Shown piece by piece: positions 41,958-49,886 of a stretch of 64,000 bases of DNA. A model generated the notes under the pieces. That model did no database searches. It saw nothing but the letters and a program-made list of their open reading frames with translations, and had not been told where the DNA came from. Source of the DNA: Bacillota bacterium (GTDB taxonomy: Bacteria > Bacillota > Bacilli > Paenibacillales > Paenibacillaceae); contig JAEWJS010000010.1 in assembly GCA_023386495.1 (NCBI GenBank), positions 1-64,000 on the forward strand, in the 5' to 3' direction. How positions within the stretch are numbered: position 1 is the first letter of the stretch; each line of letters starts with the position of its first letter. A program made the position numbers and the translations under genes.

Positions 41958-43094
41958 GTGAAGAAATCGGTCGTTCAGCCGGCTATGAACTATCCCGGCT
42001 CCTTCGCGAACAAGGCGCTGCGCAACATCCTGATCGTCGTGTTGATCACGGCGATCTCGGTCTATGTCGGCTCCGAGCAGCTGATGCACGTCGACCTGGC
42101 GCTCTCGGGCTATCTTGTCGCGACCGTGCTCTGCTTTGCGCTGTTCGCCCTGCGCATCACGGCGTGGACGCTGCGTCCGCCGACGCGCAGGCTCTGGAAG
42201 CAGGGGCTGCGGCTCATGACGAGCGCCAAGGGATGGCGGCACATGTTCGCCTCGCTCGGCAAAAATATCGGGGCACAAGACTTCATTCATAAGCGCTCGA
42301 TCTATAGAGGGCTGCAGCATGTGCTGATCTCATGGGGCGTGCTGTTCTCGTTCGGGATTACGTTCGCGCTCGTGCTGAACTGGATGCACTTCGAGCTGGT
42401 GGAGCCGCAGGTGTACGAGGTCGTCATTTTCGGCATCCCGCTGTTCCGCATGGGGGTTGATTCGTGGCTGGCCATCACGCTGTATCATGGCCTCAACTGG
42501 ACGGGCATCGCCGTCATTATCGGCTGCGCGATGGCGATGATTCGCCGCGTGAAGGAGCGGGAGCAACTGGTCGAGCAGAGCAACGAGTACGACATGTTCC
42601 CGCTCGTGCTGCTCATCGCGATCTCGGTGACAGGCTCGCTGCTCACCGTGTCGGCGCTCTGGATGGAAGGCGTCTTCTATATGGGCATCGCGGTCGCGCA
42701 CGAGATCACGGTCGTCGTCTTCCTGCTCTACTTGCCGTTCAGCAAGTTCTGGCATATCCCGCTCCGCTTCCTCGGCGCCGTCGTGCCCCTCTATCACGCG
42801 ATGCATGAGGAGAAGAACTGCGTCAGATGCGGCACGACATACGCGACCCGGACGCAGATTGAGGACGTCCAGCATGTGCTGAAGGAGCGCGGCTTGAGCG
42901 CGCCGATCCAGAATACGCAGATGCACATGTCGGATATGTGTTCCGCCTGCCGGCGAATCAGCAACCGCATCGCGGCGTTCGGCGGTACCGTTGCGTTGGA
43001 GCGTTCGGACAGCACGCTTACGAACAACGGCCGCAACGGCCTGATCCAGCAGCCGCAGCCGCGCCTGCAGCCGCTCCAGCGGCAGAAGACTTGA
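41958..43094 (+). CDS. NarI/HdrE-like membrane cytochrome b subunit (operon B)
   Basis: The protein of about 378 residues is a paralogue of the 25698 product with the same six helices and conserved His positions (HVDLALSGYLVA, GLQHVLISWGVLFSFG, VAHEITVVVFLLYLPFSKFWHIPL) plus the C-terminal CxxC pairs (CVRCGTTY, CSACRR). It probably oxidises menaquinol. The C-terminus ends in a Gln/Pro-rich tail. GTG 41958 follows GGAGGAGG with 8-bp spacing. No TGTGA-type operator was found upstream, unlike operon A. Confidence 0.75.
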   Translation: MKKSVVQPAMNYPGSFANKALRNILIVVLITAISVYVGSEQLMHVDLALSGYLVATVLCFALFALRITAWTLRPPTRRLWKQGLRLMTSAKGWRHMFASLGKNIGAQDFIHKRSIYRGLQHVLISWGVLFSFGITFALVLNWMHFELVEPQVYEVVIFGIPLFRMGVDSWLAITLYHGLNWTGIAVIIGCAMAMIRRVKEREQLVEQSNEYDMFPLVLLIAISVTGSLLTVSALWMEGVFYMGIAVAHEITVVVFLLYLPFSKFWHIPLRFLGAVVPLYHAMHEEKNCVRCGTTYATRTQIEDVQHVLKERGLSAPIQNTQMHMSDMCSACRRISNRIAAFGGTVALERSDSTLTNNGRNGLIQQPQPRLQPLQRQKT

Positions 43095-43113
43095 AGGAAG
43101 AGGAGTGAGAAGC

Positions 43114-45303
43114 ATGCATCCCCAGAACGCGGATTACGCGTACAAGACTTACGAACCGATCACGCGCGAAGGCGAGGAGCTCATCGCGACGCACTGCTGC
43201 TTCTGCGGCATGCAGTGCGGCATGAACATCCGCGTCGACCAGGCGACCGCCAAGGTCGTCGGCGTGGAGCCGCGGTATGATTTTCCGATGAACGGGGGGC
43301 GCCTCTGTCCGAAGGGGGTGTCTGCCTACCGTCAGGCAGAGCTCGGCGATCGGCTGCTCTACCCGATGGTCCGCAAGAACGGGGAGCTGACGCGCGCGAC
43401 GTGGGATGAGGCGCTGGACCTGATCGTCAGCAAGATTCGCGCCATCCAGGCCGAGCATGGCAAGAATGCCGTCGGCATCTACAGCGGCTCGTCCATGACG
43501 AACGAGAAATGCTACATCATGGGCAAGTTCGCGCGGATCGGGCTCGGCACGAAGAACATCGACTATAACGGGCGGTACTGCATGTCGGCTGCCGCGACCG
43601 GCTTCAACCAGTCCGTCGGCATCGACCGCGGCTCGACGAATCCGTGGTCGGATATCAAGTTCGCCGACGCGCTGCTCATCGCGGGCTCGAACACGGCGGA
43701 ATGCCATCCGCTCTCCATGCCCTATGTGTGGGGCGCGCGCGACAACGGCGCCAAGCTCATCGTCGTCGATCCGCGCGAGACGAAGACGGCGCTCGCGGCA
43801 GACCTTCACCTGAATCTGCGGCCGGGTACCGACATCGCGCTGACGAACGGCTTGATCCACGTGATGTTCCAGGAAAATCTTATCGATGAAGCGTTCGTCG
43901 CAGCGCATACGAACGGCGTCGAAGCGCTGCGCGAGCTGACCGCGAAGTATACGCCGGAGCATACGGAAGAAGTCACGGGCGTCGACAAACGCAAAATTAT
44001 CGAGGCCGCGCGCATATTCGGCCAAGCGAAGAACGGCATGGTCATGTTCGCCAGAGGGGTGGAGCAGCATTCGACCGGTTCGGATACGGTATCGAACTAC
44101 GTGAACCTCTGCCTGCTGACAGGCAAGGTCGGACGCAAGGGCTCCGGCTTCGCCACGTTCACGGGGCAGGGCAACGGCCAGGGTGGCCGCGAACACGGGC
44201 AGAAGGCAGACCAATTGCCCGGTTATCGTAAAATTACCGATCCGGCAGCCAGAGCGTATATCGCCAAGGTATGGGGCATCGATGAGCAGGAAATCCCGGG
44301 CCCCGGCATGTCGGCCTACGAGCTGCTCAAGTCGCTCGGCGACGAGGTGAAGATGCTGTTCCTCGTCTGCAGCAACCCGATGGTGTCCGCCCCGAGCATC
44401 GGCGATGTCGAAGGGTACTTGAAGAAGCTCGACTTCTTCGTTGCCGTCGATATGTTCCTGTCCGAATCCGCGGAGCTGGCGGACGTCGTGCTGCCTTCCA
44501 CGGTATGGATCGAGGATACGGGGACGACGACCAACGTGGAGGGACGCGTCGTTCTGCTGCGCGGACTGCCGGACACGCCTGGCGAGTCGCGGCGGGACTG
44601 GGACATCTTCTGCGAGATCGCCAAACGGCTCGGCCGCGGGCAATATTTCTCCTACGATTCGCCGGAGGACATCTTCAACGAGCTGCGCATCGCCAGCAAG
44701 GGCGGCACGGCCGACTATTCCGGCATTACATACGAGAAGATCGCGGAGATGTCGGGCGTGTTCTGGCCCTGTCCGTCGGAGGACCACCCCGGCACGCCGC
44801 GCCTGTTCGAAGACCTGCGCTTCAACTTCCCGGACGGCAGAGCGAAGCTGCATGCGTTCGAGCATACGGGACCGAACGAGAAGGTCGATAAGGAATATCC
44901 GTTCATCCTGACGACAGGTCGTGTGGTGTTCCATTACTTAAGCGGCAACCAGACGCGGCGAATCGAAGCGCTGCGCCGGTTCTGCCCGGACCCGTACGTA
45001 GAGATCAATCCGCAGACAGCCAATGCGCTCGGCATCGGCAACGGCCAAATGGTGAAGATCGAGAGCAGGCGGGGCAGTATCGAGGTTCCGGCGAAGATTA
45101 CGAAAATCATTCGGCGGGACAGCTTGTTCGTGCCTTACCACTGGGGCAGACAGCTCGGCATCAACCATCTCACCAATCCGGCGCTCGATCCGAAGTCCAA
45201 AATTCCGGAATTCAAGGTGTGCGCCGTGAAGATCAGCGCAGCCGAGCCCGCAAGGAAGGGACAAGGCCAAGGGCCGGGAATGGAGGCGAACGCGAATGGG
45301 TAA
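43114..45303 (+). CDS. Nas/Nap-type molybdopterin reductase catalytic subunit (operon B)
   Basis: The protein of 729 residues is a paralogue of the operon A subunit. Cys28, Cys31, Cys35 and Cys65 bind the [4Fe-4S] cluster, and Cys156 in YNGRYCMSAAATG is the predicted molybdenum ligand. GSNTAECHP, GNGQGGREHGQKAD and TTGRVVFHYLSGNQTRR are shared. There is no signal peptide, so it is cytoplasmic. Duplication of the whole reductase module suggests different affinity, oxygen regime or substrate. AGAGGAG precedes ATG 43114; its 3' end overlaps the ferredoxin gene by 8 bp. Confidence 0.88.
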   Translation: MHPQNADYAYKTYEPITREGEELIATHCCFCGMQCGMNIRVDQATAKVVGVEPRYDFPMNGGRLCPKGVSAYRQAELGDRLLYPMVRKNGELTRATWDEALDLIVSKIRAIQAEHGKNAVGIYSGSSMTNEKCYIMGKFARIGLGTKNIDYNGRYCMSAAATGFNQSVGIDRGSTNPWSDIKFADALLIAGSNTAECHPLSMPYVWGARDNGAKLIVVDPRETKTALAADLHLNLRPGTDIALTNGLIHVMFQENLIDEAFVAAHTNGVEALRELTAKYTPEHTEEVTGVDKRKIIEAARIFGQAKNGMVMFARGVEQHSTGSDTVSNYVNLCLLTGKVGRKGSGFATFTGQGNGQGGREHGQKADQLPGYRKITDPAARAYIAKVWGIDEQEIPGPGMSAYELLKSLGDEVKMLFLVCSNPMVSAPSIGDVEGYLKKLDFFVAVDMFLSESAELADVVLPSTVWIEDTGTTTNVEGRVVLLRGLPDTPGESRRDWDIFCEIAKRLGRGQYFSYDSPEDIFNELRIASKGGTADYSGITYEKIAEMSGVFWPCPSEDHPGTPRLFEDLRFNFPDGRAKLHAFEHTGPNEKVDKEYPFILTTGRVVFHYLSGNQTRRIEALRRFCPDPYVEINPQTANALGIGNGQMVKIESRRGSIEVPAKITKIIRRDSLFVPYHWGRQLGINHLTNPALDPKSKIPEFKVCAVKISAAEPARKGQGQGPGMEANANG

Positions 45304-45871
45304 GGTGCTCTATATCGATTTCGAGCGGTGCATCGGCTGCCGCGCCTGCGTCATCGGCTGCGAGGAATGCAGCGGCCATGACCACCTGTCGCGCATGTTC
45401 GTCGACGAGCTTGAGCCGGGCGAGACGGTAGCCGCATCGCCGACGCCCTGCATGCACTGCTATACGCCGCTCTGCGCAGAGTCTTGTCCGGTGCAGGCGA
45501 TTCAAGTGATGGACAATGTCGTGCTGTCGGCATCGCATGAGAAGTGCATCGGTTGCAAGAACTGCACGTATGCATGCCCGTTCGGCATTCCGCGCGTCGA
45601 TGACGCCAAGAAGCTGATGTACAAATGCGACATGTGCTATGACCGCACCTCCAAGGGCAGGCCGCCGATGTGCGTCAGCGTGTGCCCGACGGACACGATT
45701 CAATTCCTCGAGGAGGAGATCGTGAAGACGCGCATGCCGAAGCCGGTGCAGTACGAATGGCTGTTCGGCGACACGATGATCGAGACGCGGACGGTCATCG
45801 GGATGCCGGATACGAAGGGGCACCGGTTCGGTTACGGCGAACAAGACGAAGAAAGCGAGGTTCTTCATTAA
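45296..45871 (+). CDS. four-cluster [4Fe-4S] ferredoxin subunit (operon B)
   Basis: The protein of 191 residues has CIGCRACVIGCEEC, CMHCYTPLCAESCP, CIGCKNCTYACPFG and CDMCYD...CVSVCP, four cluster sites as in the operon A counterpart. It would wire cytochrome b to the catalytic subunit. Starts inside the 3' end of the reductase gene and shares its last base with the Rieske start (TAATG). Confidence 0.93.
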   Translation: MGKVLYIDFERCIGCRACVIGCEECSGHDHLSRMFVDELEPGETVAASPTPCMHCYTPLCAESCPVQAIQVMDNVVLSASHEKCIGCKNCTYACPFGIPRVDDAKKLMYKCDMCYDRTSKGRPPMCVSVCPTDTIQFLEEEIVKTRMPKPVQYEWLFGDTMIETRTVIGMPDTKGHRFGYGEQDEESEVLH

Positions 45872-46383
45872 TGAAGAAGAAGCTGGAGCGCTATATGCGC
45901 GACGTCACCTTGAATATTCGCAGGGATGAGGAGCTGGTCATGAACCGGCGCGGCTTCATCGCGTCCGCGTTCGCCTTCGTCGGACTGGCCTTTGCAGCTT
46001 CCTTGCCCTTCGCGGTTCGCGCCAGGGCGGGCGGGAACAAGCTCAAAGCAGAGCAAGTCATGAAGATCGCAGACCCTGATCAGCTGGCGGTCGGCGACAG
46101 CATCGCGTTCCATTATCCGGACGAGAGCAGACCGGCCATTCTCGTGCGCACGACGGAACGGGATTACCGCTCGTACTTCATCAAGTGCACGCATCTGCAA
46201 TGTCCCGTCTATTGGGACAAGCCTTCCGGCAAGCTGCTCTGCCCTTGCCACAACGGCATATTCGCCGTGGAGGACGGCAGCGTGCTGGCCGGGCCGCCGC
46301 CGCGTCCGCTGCCTGCGATCGAGCTCGACTATCGCAAGGACGGCATCTATGCCGTTGGCGTAAGAGAGGAGCTGGCTCACTAG
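45871..46383 (+). CDS. Tat-targeted Rieske [2Fe-2S] protein (operon B)
   Basis: The protein of 170 residues has a twin-arginine signal NRRGFIASAFAFVGLAFAAS and a Rieske domain with CTHLQCP and CPCHNG. These supply two Cys and two His ligands plus the disulfide Cys pair. The start at 45871 overlaps the ferredoxin stop as TAATG; the long upstream frame is shadow. The arrangement repeats that of operon A, with an external Rieske centre beside a cytoplasmic reductase. Confidence 0.93.
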   Translation: MKKKLERYMRDVTLNIRRDEELVMNRRGFIASAFAFVGLAFAASLPFAVRARAGGNKLKAEQVMKIADPDQLAVGDSIAFHYPDESRPAILVRTTERDYRSYFIKCTHLQCPVYWDKPSGKLLCPCHNGIFAVEDGSVLAGPPPRPLPAIELDYRKDGIYAVGVREELAH

Positions 46384-46384
46384 C

Positions 46385-46570
46385 ATGCGCATGGGCTGGT
46401 GGATCTTCATGCTGTTGGCCGCTGTCCAAGTCATCGTGATGCAGTACATGCTGGAGCATTACTTGGGCGGGCATGACGTGATGTCGTATGTGTATGCGCT
46501 GGCTTTTATCGCGGTGAGCACTTGGCTGGCCTATTACGTCTACGGCAAGCTGAAGGCCGCGAAGGAATGA
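46385..46570 (+). CDS. 61-residue two-helix membrane protein (operon B)
   Basis: The protein has hydrophobic segments GWWIFMLLAAVQVIVMQYML and VYALAFIAVSTWLAYYVYG and a Lys-rich C-terminus. It occupies the same place as the 62-residue protein of operon A, which supports a structural role in the membrane complex. Sequence similarity between the two is low by eye. Confidence 0.75.
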   Translation: MRMGWWIFMLLAAVQVIVMQYMLEHYLGGHDVMSYVYALAFIAVSTWLAYYVYGKLKAAKE

Positions 46571-46583
46571 GGAGGGGAATCGC

Positions 46584-46940
46584 GTGAACGAAACGTTGTT
46601 CGACAGGCTTGGGGGCAGCGACAAGATCGAGCAGGTCGTCGACCACCTGTACGGCAGCATTATGGCGGATGATCGGCTGAACCATTTTTTCAGCAAGACC
46701 GATATCGATAAACAGAAGCAGCATCAGGCGAAGTTCCTGACAGCTGCATTCGGCGGTGCGCCGGCCTACCCAGGGCGTTCATTGCAGGCTGCCCACGCGC
46801 ATCTGAAGGCGGACCACAGCCACTACGATTGGGTGATGGAGCATATCGAGGAAGCGCTCTATGCTTCGGATATTCGCGGCAAAGCGGCCCAGGAGGCGCT
46901 GGATCACATCGAGCAGTATCGGACGCATGTCGTGCATTGA
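46584..46940 (+). CDS. glbN: truncated hemoglobin (2/2 globin, group I-like)
   Basis: The protein of 118 residues has LFDRLGGSDKIEQVVDHLYGSIMADDRLNHFF, the KFLTAAFGG region and LQAAHAHLKADHSHYDWVMEHI, where the proximal His lies in the AHAHL segment. Truncated hemoglobins dioxygenate NO to nitrate or shuttle oxygen. Ending operon B, it may remove NO made from nitrite near the reductase. GTG start with GAGGGG upstream. Confidence 0.92.
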   Translation: MNETLFDRLGGSDKIEQVVDHLYGSIMADDRLNHFFSKTDIDKQKQHQAKFLTAAFGGAPAYPGRSLQAAHAHLKADHSHYDWVMEHIEEALYASDIRGKAAQEALDHIEQYRTHVVH

Positions 46941-46946
46941 ATAGCA

Positions 46947-46981
46947 GGAGCCCGCGTCCACATGCAGGGGACGCGGGCTCC
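46947..46981. terminator. 13-bp hairpin between convergent genes
   Basis: GGAGCCCGCGTCC pairs perfectly with GGACGCGGGCTCC. There is no T-run on either side, but its position at the end of operon B fits a terminator. Confidence 0.6.
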
Positions 46982-47004
46982 GTCTGTGCGGCTGCCGCTA
47001 ACTG

Positions 47005-47334
47005 TTATTGGACGGCGATACGAGTCTGCGCATCGGCGTACAGCGCCTTCATGCCGCCATAGAGCGCATAGAAGAATGAATCGGGCGCATCGAGCGAGAA
47101 GGACAGGTACTGCTTCGGATCGATCCCCAGCATGCGTTCGAACAGCGCGGCGCTGTCGTAAGCGTAGAAGCAGAAGTAGGTATATTCGAACTCGGGCATC
47201 TTATCGGCGATCGTCACGATATCATGCGCATACTGCTCCGGCGCTCGCTGCGCCTCCTGCACCATGAATAGCGCGTCTTCGAGCTGCACGGAAATCTTGA
47301 TCGTCTTCTCGTCCAGAATGTCGATATGGGCCAT
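47005..47334 (-). CDS. 109-residue protein of unknown function
   Basis: Begins MAHIDILDEKTIKISVQLEDALFMVQEAQRAPEQ and contains a YTYFCFYAYDSAALFERMLG segment. Soluble and acidic. AGGAGG sits before ATG 47334. It follows the DUF2249 gene by 12 bp on the same strand, so it belongs to the operator-controlled unit at 47655. No family recognised. Confidence 0.7.
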   Translation of the reverse strand: MAHIDILDEKTIKISVQLEDALFMVQEAQRAPEQYAHDIVTIADKMPEFEYTYFCFYAYDSAALFERMLGIDPKQYLSFSLDAPDSFFYALYGGMKALYADAQTRIAVQ

Positions 47335-47346
47335 CGGAACCGCCTC

Positions 47347-47580
47347 CTATACTTTGCCGATCGCCACGCGGAACATCAATGGTCCTTGCTCGATATATTC
47401 CCACGTGAAGTGCCCGCCGTGCATCGATTCGAACTGGAATCGCAGCGGCACCGGATCATGGTCGTTAACGAGCAGCATCGTTTCCTCCGGCTGCAAGTTC
47501 GCGAACGTCTCGAAGATGACCTTATGCTTCAGGTGTGGCGGGTACTCCGTAGCATTGACAGTGGCCGTAAAAGTTGACAT
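47347..47580 (-). CDS. single-domain DUF2249 protein
   Basis: The protein of 77 residues ends in LRFQFESMHGGHFTWEYIEQGPLMFRVAIGKV, the pattern of DUF2249 (TusA-like fold without the catalytic Cys). It contains the PEETMLLVNDHDPVPLRFQFE strand typical of the family. GGGAGGAATGCATC leads into ATG 47580. It shares a divergent control region with the cupin gene. Confidence 0.82.
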   Translation of the reverse strand: MSTFTATVNATEYPPHLKHKVIFETFANLQPEETMLLVNDHDPVPLRFQFESMHGGHFTWEYIEQGPLMFRVAIGKV

Positions 47581-47627
47581 GATGCATTCCTCCCGGATTA
47601 TAAGAATGAATTGCGGTTGATACGCTC

Positions 47628-47696
47628 ATTATAGAGCGGATCGAATACCGGCTTTGTGACGGGGCTCACATAAGGGCGGGCCGGTTGCGTTACAAT
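47628..47696. promoter_or_regulatory. divergent promoter pair sharing one perfect Crp/Fnr operator
   Basis: TGTGACGGGGCTCACA at 47655-47670 is a perfect palindrome. TACAAT at 47691-47696 lies 20 bp to its right (cupin gene). TATAAT on the minus strand (47633-47628) lies 21 bp to its left (DUF2249 gene). Both start points fall near +41 from the centre, so one site could activate both directions. Confidence 0.85.
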
Positions 47697-47726
47697 GAGA
47701 GTATCCAATACGGAAGGGTGATTCGC

Positions 47727-48068
47727 ATGGAATTGAAGACGATCGAATCGGTACAGGCGTTCAGCGAGGAGCGCTTCACGAAGCGCGTGTTGTTCCAAGA
47801 AGGGCAGAGCGTCGCATTCGTGCTGAACTTCATGCCCGGGCAGGAGCTGCCAACGCATAAGCATCCGAACACAGCCGTCTATCTGCTGGTGCTTCAGGGC
47901 GGCGGGACGATGATCGTCGACGGGAACGAGACGGCCGTGAAGCAAGGCGATGTCGTCTGCTGCGACGGGGACGAGCAATTCGCCTACGCGAATACGGGAA
48001 GCGAGAATACGAGCCTGTATGTTGTGCTCAATAAGCTGCCTGACGAGCGCTACGCGCAAAATATTTGA
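47727..48068 (+). CDS. cupin-domain protein
   Basis: The protein of 113 residues is a single cupin barrel with AFVLNFMPGQELPTHKHPNTAVYLLVLQGGGTMIVDGNETAVKQGDVVCCDGDE. THKHPN carries two His of the metal site; the later third His position is not obvious. Possible role in sensing or small-molecule binding. ATG 47727 follows AAGGGTG. It is controlled by the divergent operator at 47655. Confidence 0.85.
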   Translation: MELKTIESVQAFSEERFTKRVLFQEGQSVAFVLNFMPGQELPTHKHPNTAVYLLVLQGGGTMIVDGNETAVKQGDVVCCDGDEQFAYANTGSENTSLYVVLNKLPDERYAQNI

Positions 48069-48093
48069 CCAACCGCATCACGCGATCCATTGC

Positions 48094-48130
48094 AGCCGGC
48101 TCCCTGAATAGGGTGCCGGCTGTTGGTTTG
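48094..48130 (+). terminator. rho-independent terminator of the cupin gene
   Basis: AGCCGGC pairs with GCCGGCT, with inner CCCT/AGGG pairing, followed by GTTGGTTTG. Confidence 0.7.
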
Positions 48131-48174
48131 TCAGCAGCGGGCGTGATGCATAATAAGAATATCTGAAGGCAAAG

Positions 48175-48192
48175 TTCAGGGAGTTCCCTGAA
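48175..48192. promoter_or_regulatory. 18-bp perfect palindrome upstream of the GAF gene
   Basis: TTCAGGGA-GT-TCCCTGAA lies about 80 bp before the GAF gene. It is unlike the TGTGA operators, so another regulator, for example a two-component response regulator, may act here. Confidence 0.55.
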
Positions 48193-48272
48193 TGCGTTCG
48201 GCCGCCGAACGATCTACAATTAGAGCATGAAGCCGGATCCGTGACTGACCGGATCGGCAGGAGGTGGCTGAC

Positions 48273-48734
48273 ATGAACGAATTGAAGCGTGCTTGCATCG
48301 AGCTGCAGCTGCAGACGATGCGCGCCGAAGCCGGAACCGATGTGGCGGCACTGGCTTGGCGTGACGAAGCGGGCAGAGGGATCCGCTGGATATCCGCGTC
48401 GGGCAACCGGAACGAGCGATATAAGCACATGCTGCTGAAGCCGGGCCGGGGACTGACGGGCATCGTATTCCGCATCGGCCAGCCTGTCGTATTCGACTCG
48501 GACGTGCCGGAATATCAAGTAATGCGCCATGAATATCCCATCATCCTGTCGGAGCAGTTGCAGACCGCGGTGCTGCTGCCGGTCAAGCTCGGCAACGAGA
48601 CATGCGGCGTGCTTCTCCTTGGAAGCCGCGTATCGCTGCCGGATACGAAGGCGCTGCTGCGAATCGCTGCCGGCATGCCGGAGCGGATCGCAGCCCTGAT
48701 CCAGAATCCGATGGATGCCACGGCGTTAACGTGA
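48273..48734 (+). CDS. stand-alone GAF-domain protein, NreA-like
   Basis: The protein of 153 residues consists of one GAF domain (ALAWRDEAGRGIRWISASGNRNERYKHMLLKPGRGLTGIVFRIGQPVVFDSD ... TAVLLPVKLGNETCGVLLLGS). Staphylococcal NreA is a free GAF protein that binds nitrate and modulates the NreB kinase. Size, fold and context fit, but no nreB or nreC is in the window. It may instead modulate another sensor. AGGAGG precedes ATG 48273. Confidence 0.75.
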   Translation: MNELKRACIELQLQTMRAEAGTDVAALAWRDEAGRGIRWISASGNRNERYKHMLLKPGRGLTGIVFRIGQPVVFDSDVPEYQVMRHEYPIILSEQLQTAVLLPVKLGNETCGVLLLGSRVSLPDTKALLRIAAGMPERIAALIQNPMDATALT

Positions 48735-48752
48735 TTCCGAGTCAACATAGCT

Positions 48753-48783
48753 AAGCCCCTCACCAGCGATCGGTGAGGGGCTT
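48753..48783. terminator. hairpin between the convergent GAF and nirK genes
   Basis: AAGCCCCTCACC pairs with GGTGAGGGGCTT (48772-48783). Placed to stop transcripts from both sides. Confidence 0.75.
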
Positions 48784-48823
48784 GCTTGTGTGCGTTATTG
48801 GCGAGCGAGCTCATCAGTCCGTA

Positions 48824-49843
48824 TCAGTGCCCCATCGTCTCCTCGTGCGTATCCAGCCCGTCGGCCGTTACGCGGAGCACGGCGACGGCGCCCTTCGAAG
48901 CGTGATTGAATTGGTGCGTCACGATCGGGTAGTCGCCTTCCTCCGTCACCTTGAACTCGACGATGGCGCCGCCGCTGGCCGGCAGGAGCAGCGTCTGCAT
49001 CCCGTAGAGCACGTTCTTCGGATTGCCGTCGAGGTAGACGCGGTCCATCACCGTGCCGACGACGTGGAAGGAGCTGACCTCGTTCGGCCCCATGTTATTC
49101 ACGTAGAGGCGGACCGTATCGCCGACCTTCGCCAGGAGCGGCTTCTCGCGCAGCGTGAACGTATCGCCGTTGAATACGACATAAGTAGGTTCATCGTCCT
49201 GGAACGCCTGGTAATCGTTCTCCTTGTACCATTCGCTCTGGATAATCGTGTACTCGCGATCGATCTCGCCGTCTGTCGGATAGCCGTCCTTCGGCTCAAC
49301 GATGATCGTGCCGTACATGCCGTTCGCGAGATGGAGCAGGACCGGAGCCGTTCCGCAGTGGTACATGAACACGCCTGGCGTGTTGGCCGGGTACGTGAAC
49401 GTTCCTTCTTCATTCGGCATGACGTCGATGAATTTCTTGCTCGGTGCGGCATGCACGGCATGAAAATCCATCGAGTGCGGCACGTAAGGATCGAGATTCT
49501 TCAGCGTGAAGTTGATCGTGTCGCCTTCCTTTACGCGCAGGACTGGCCCGGGAGCCGTACCGTTGAACGTCCATGCGTTATAGATAACCCCTTTGGCAAT
49601 TTCGATATCCGTCAATTGTGCCGTCAGCTCGATGTTGACGACGTTGCCGTCGCGCTCCACGATCGGATCGACCGGCGGCTGATTGATTCTCTCCACGACA
49701 TCCTCTGCGGTTTCCTGAGCCGCAACTGCCGAGTCAGCGTTGTTGTTCGCCTTCTGTTCGCCGCCGCTGCCTGTACAGCCGGACAGAATGAGGATGGCCG
49801 CCATCGCTGCCCATAATCCGCGCTTCATTCGTAGGTTCGTCAT
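48824..49843 (-). CDS. nirK: copper nitrite reductase NirK (lipoprotein)
   Basis: The protein of 339 residues reduces nitrite to NO outside the membrane. A lipoprotein signal ends at Cys23 (LILSGC). All copper ligands are visible. Type 1: His in VPHSMDFH, Cys and His in MYHCGTAPVLLH, Met in LANGM. Type 2: the second His of PHSMDFH, His of MYHC, and His in IVTHQFNHASKG. The catalytic Asp (SMDFH) and His (SSFHVVG) are present too. ATG 49843 follows AAAGGTG; GTG 49852 is an alternative. Length is normal for trimeric NirK. Confidence 0.96.
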   Translation of the reverse strand: MTNLRMKRGLWAAMAAILILSGCTGSGGEQKANNNADSAVAAQETAEDVVERINQPPVDPIVERDGNVVNIELTAQLTDIEIAKGVIYNAWTFNGTAPGPVLRVKEGDTINFTLKNLDPYVPHSMDFHAVHAAPSKKFIDVMPNEEGTFTYPANTPGVFMYHCGTAPVLLHLANGMYGTIIVEPKDGYPTDGEIDREYTIIQSEWYKENDYQAFQDDEPTYVVFNGDTFTLREKPLLAKVGDTVRLYVNNMGPNEVSSFHVVGTVMDRVYLDGNPKNVLYGMQTLLLPASGGAIVEFKVTEEGDYPIVTHQFNHASKGAVAVLRVTADGLDTHEETMGH

Positions 49844-49864
49844 CGTGATCACCTTTTCCTCTCG

Positions 49865-49886
49865 ATTATATGTGATTTAATTCACA
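49865..49886 (-). promoter_or_regulatory. perfect Crp/Fnr operator abutting the nirK -10
   Basis: TGTGATTTAATTCACA (49871-49886) is a perfect TGTGA-N6-TCACA palindrome. On the minus strand TATAAT (49870-49865) follows immediately, so the operator fills the -35/-10 spacer (centre about -20). This is a repressing geometry, unlike the other operators. Confidence 0.7.

Noticed and set aside
43018..44934. 638-codon minus-strand frame opposite the operon B reductase gene
   Set aside because: A long antisense shadow caused by high GC and codon bias. It has no recognised domain, and the plus strand encodes a full molybdopterin enzyme.
48824..49843. Laccase-type multicopper oxidase
   Set aside because: The protein has only two cupredoxin domains and the complete NirK type 1/type 2 ligand pattern with catalytic Asp and His, and is far shorter than a laccase.
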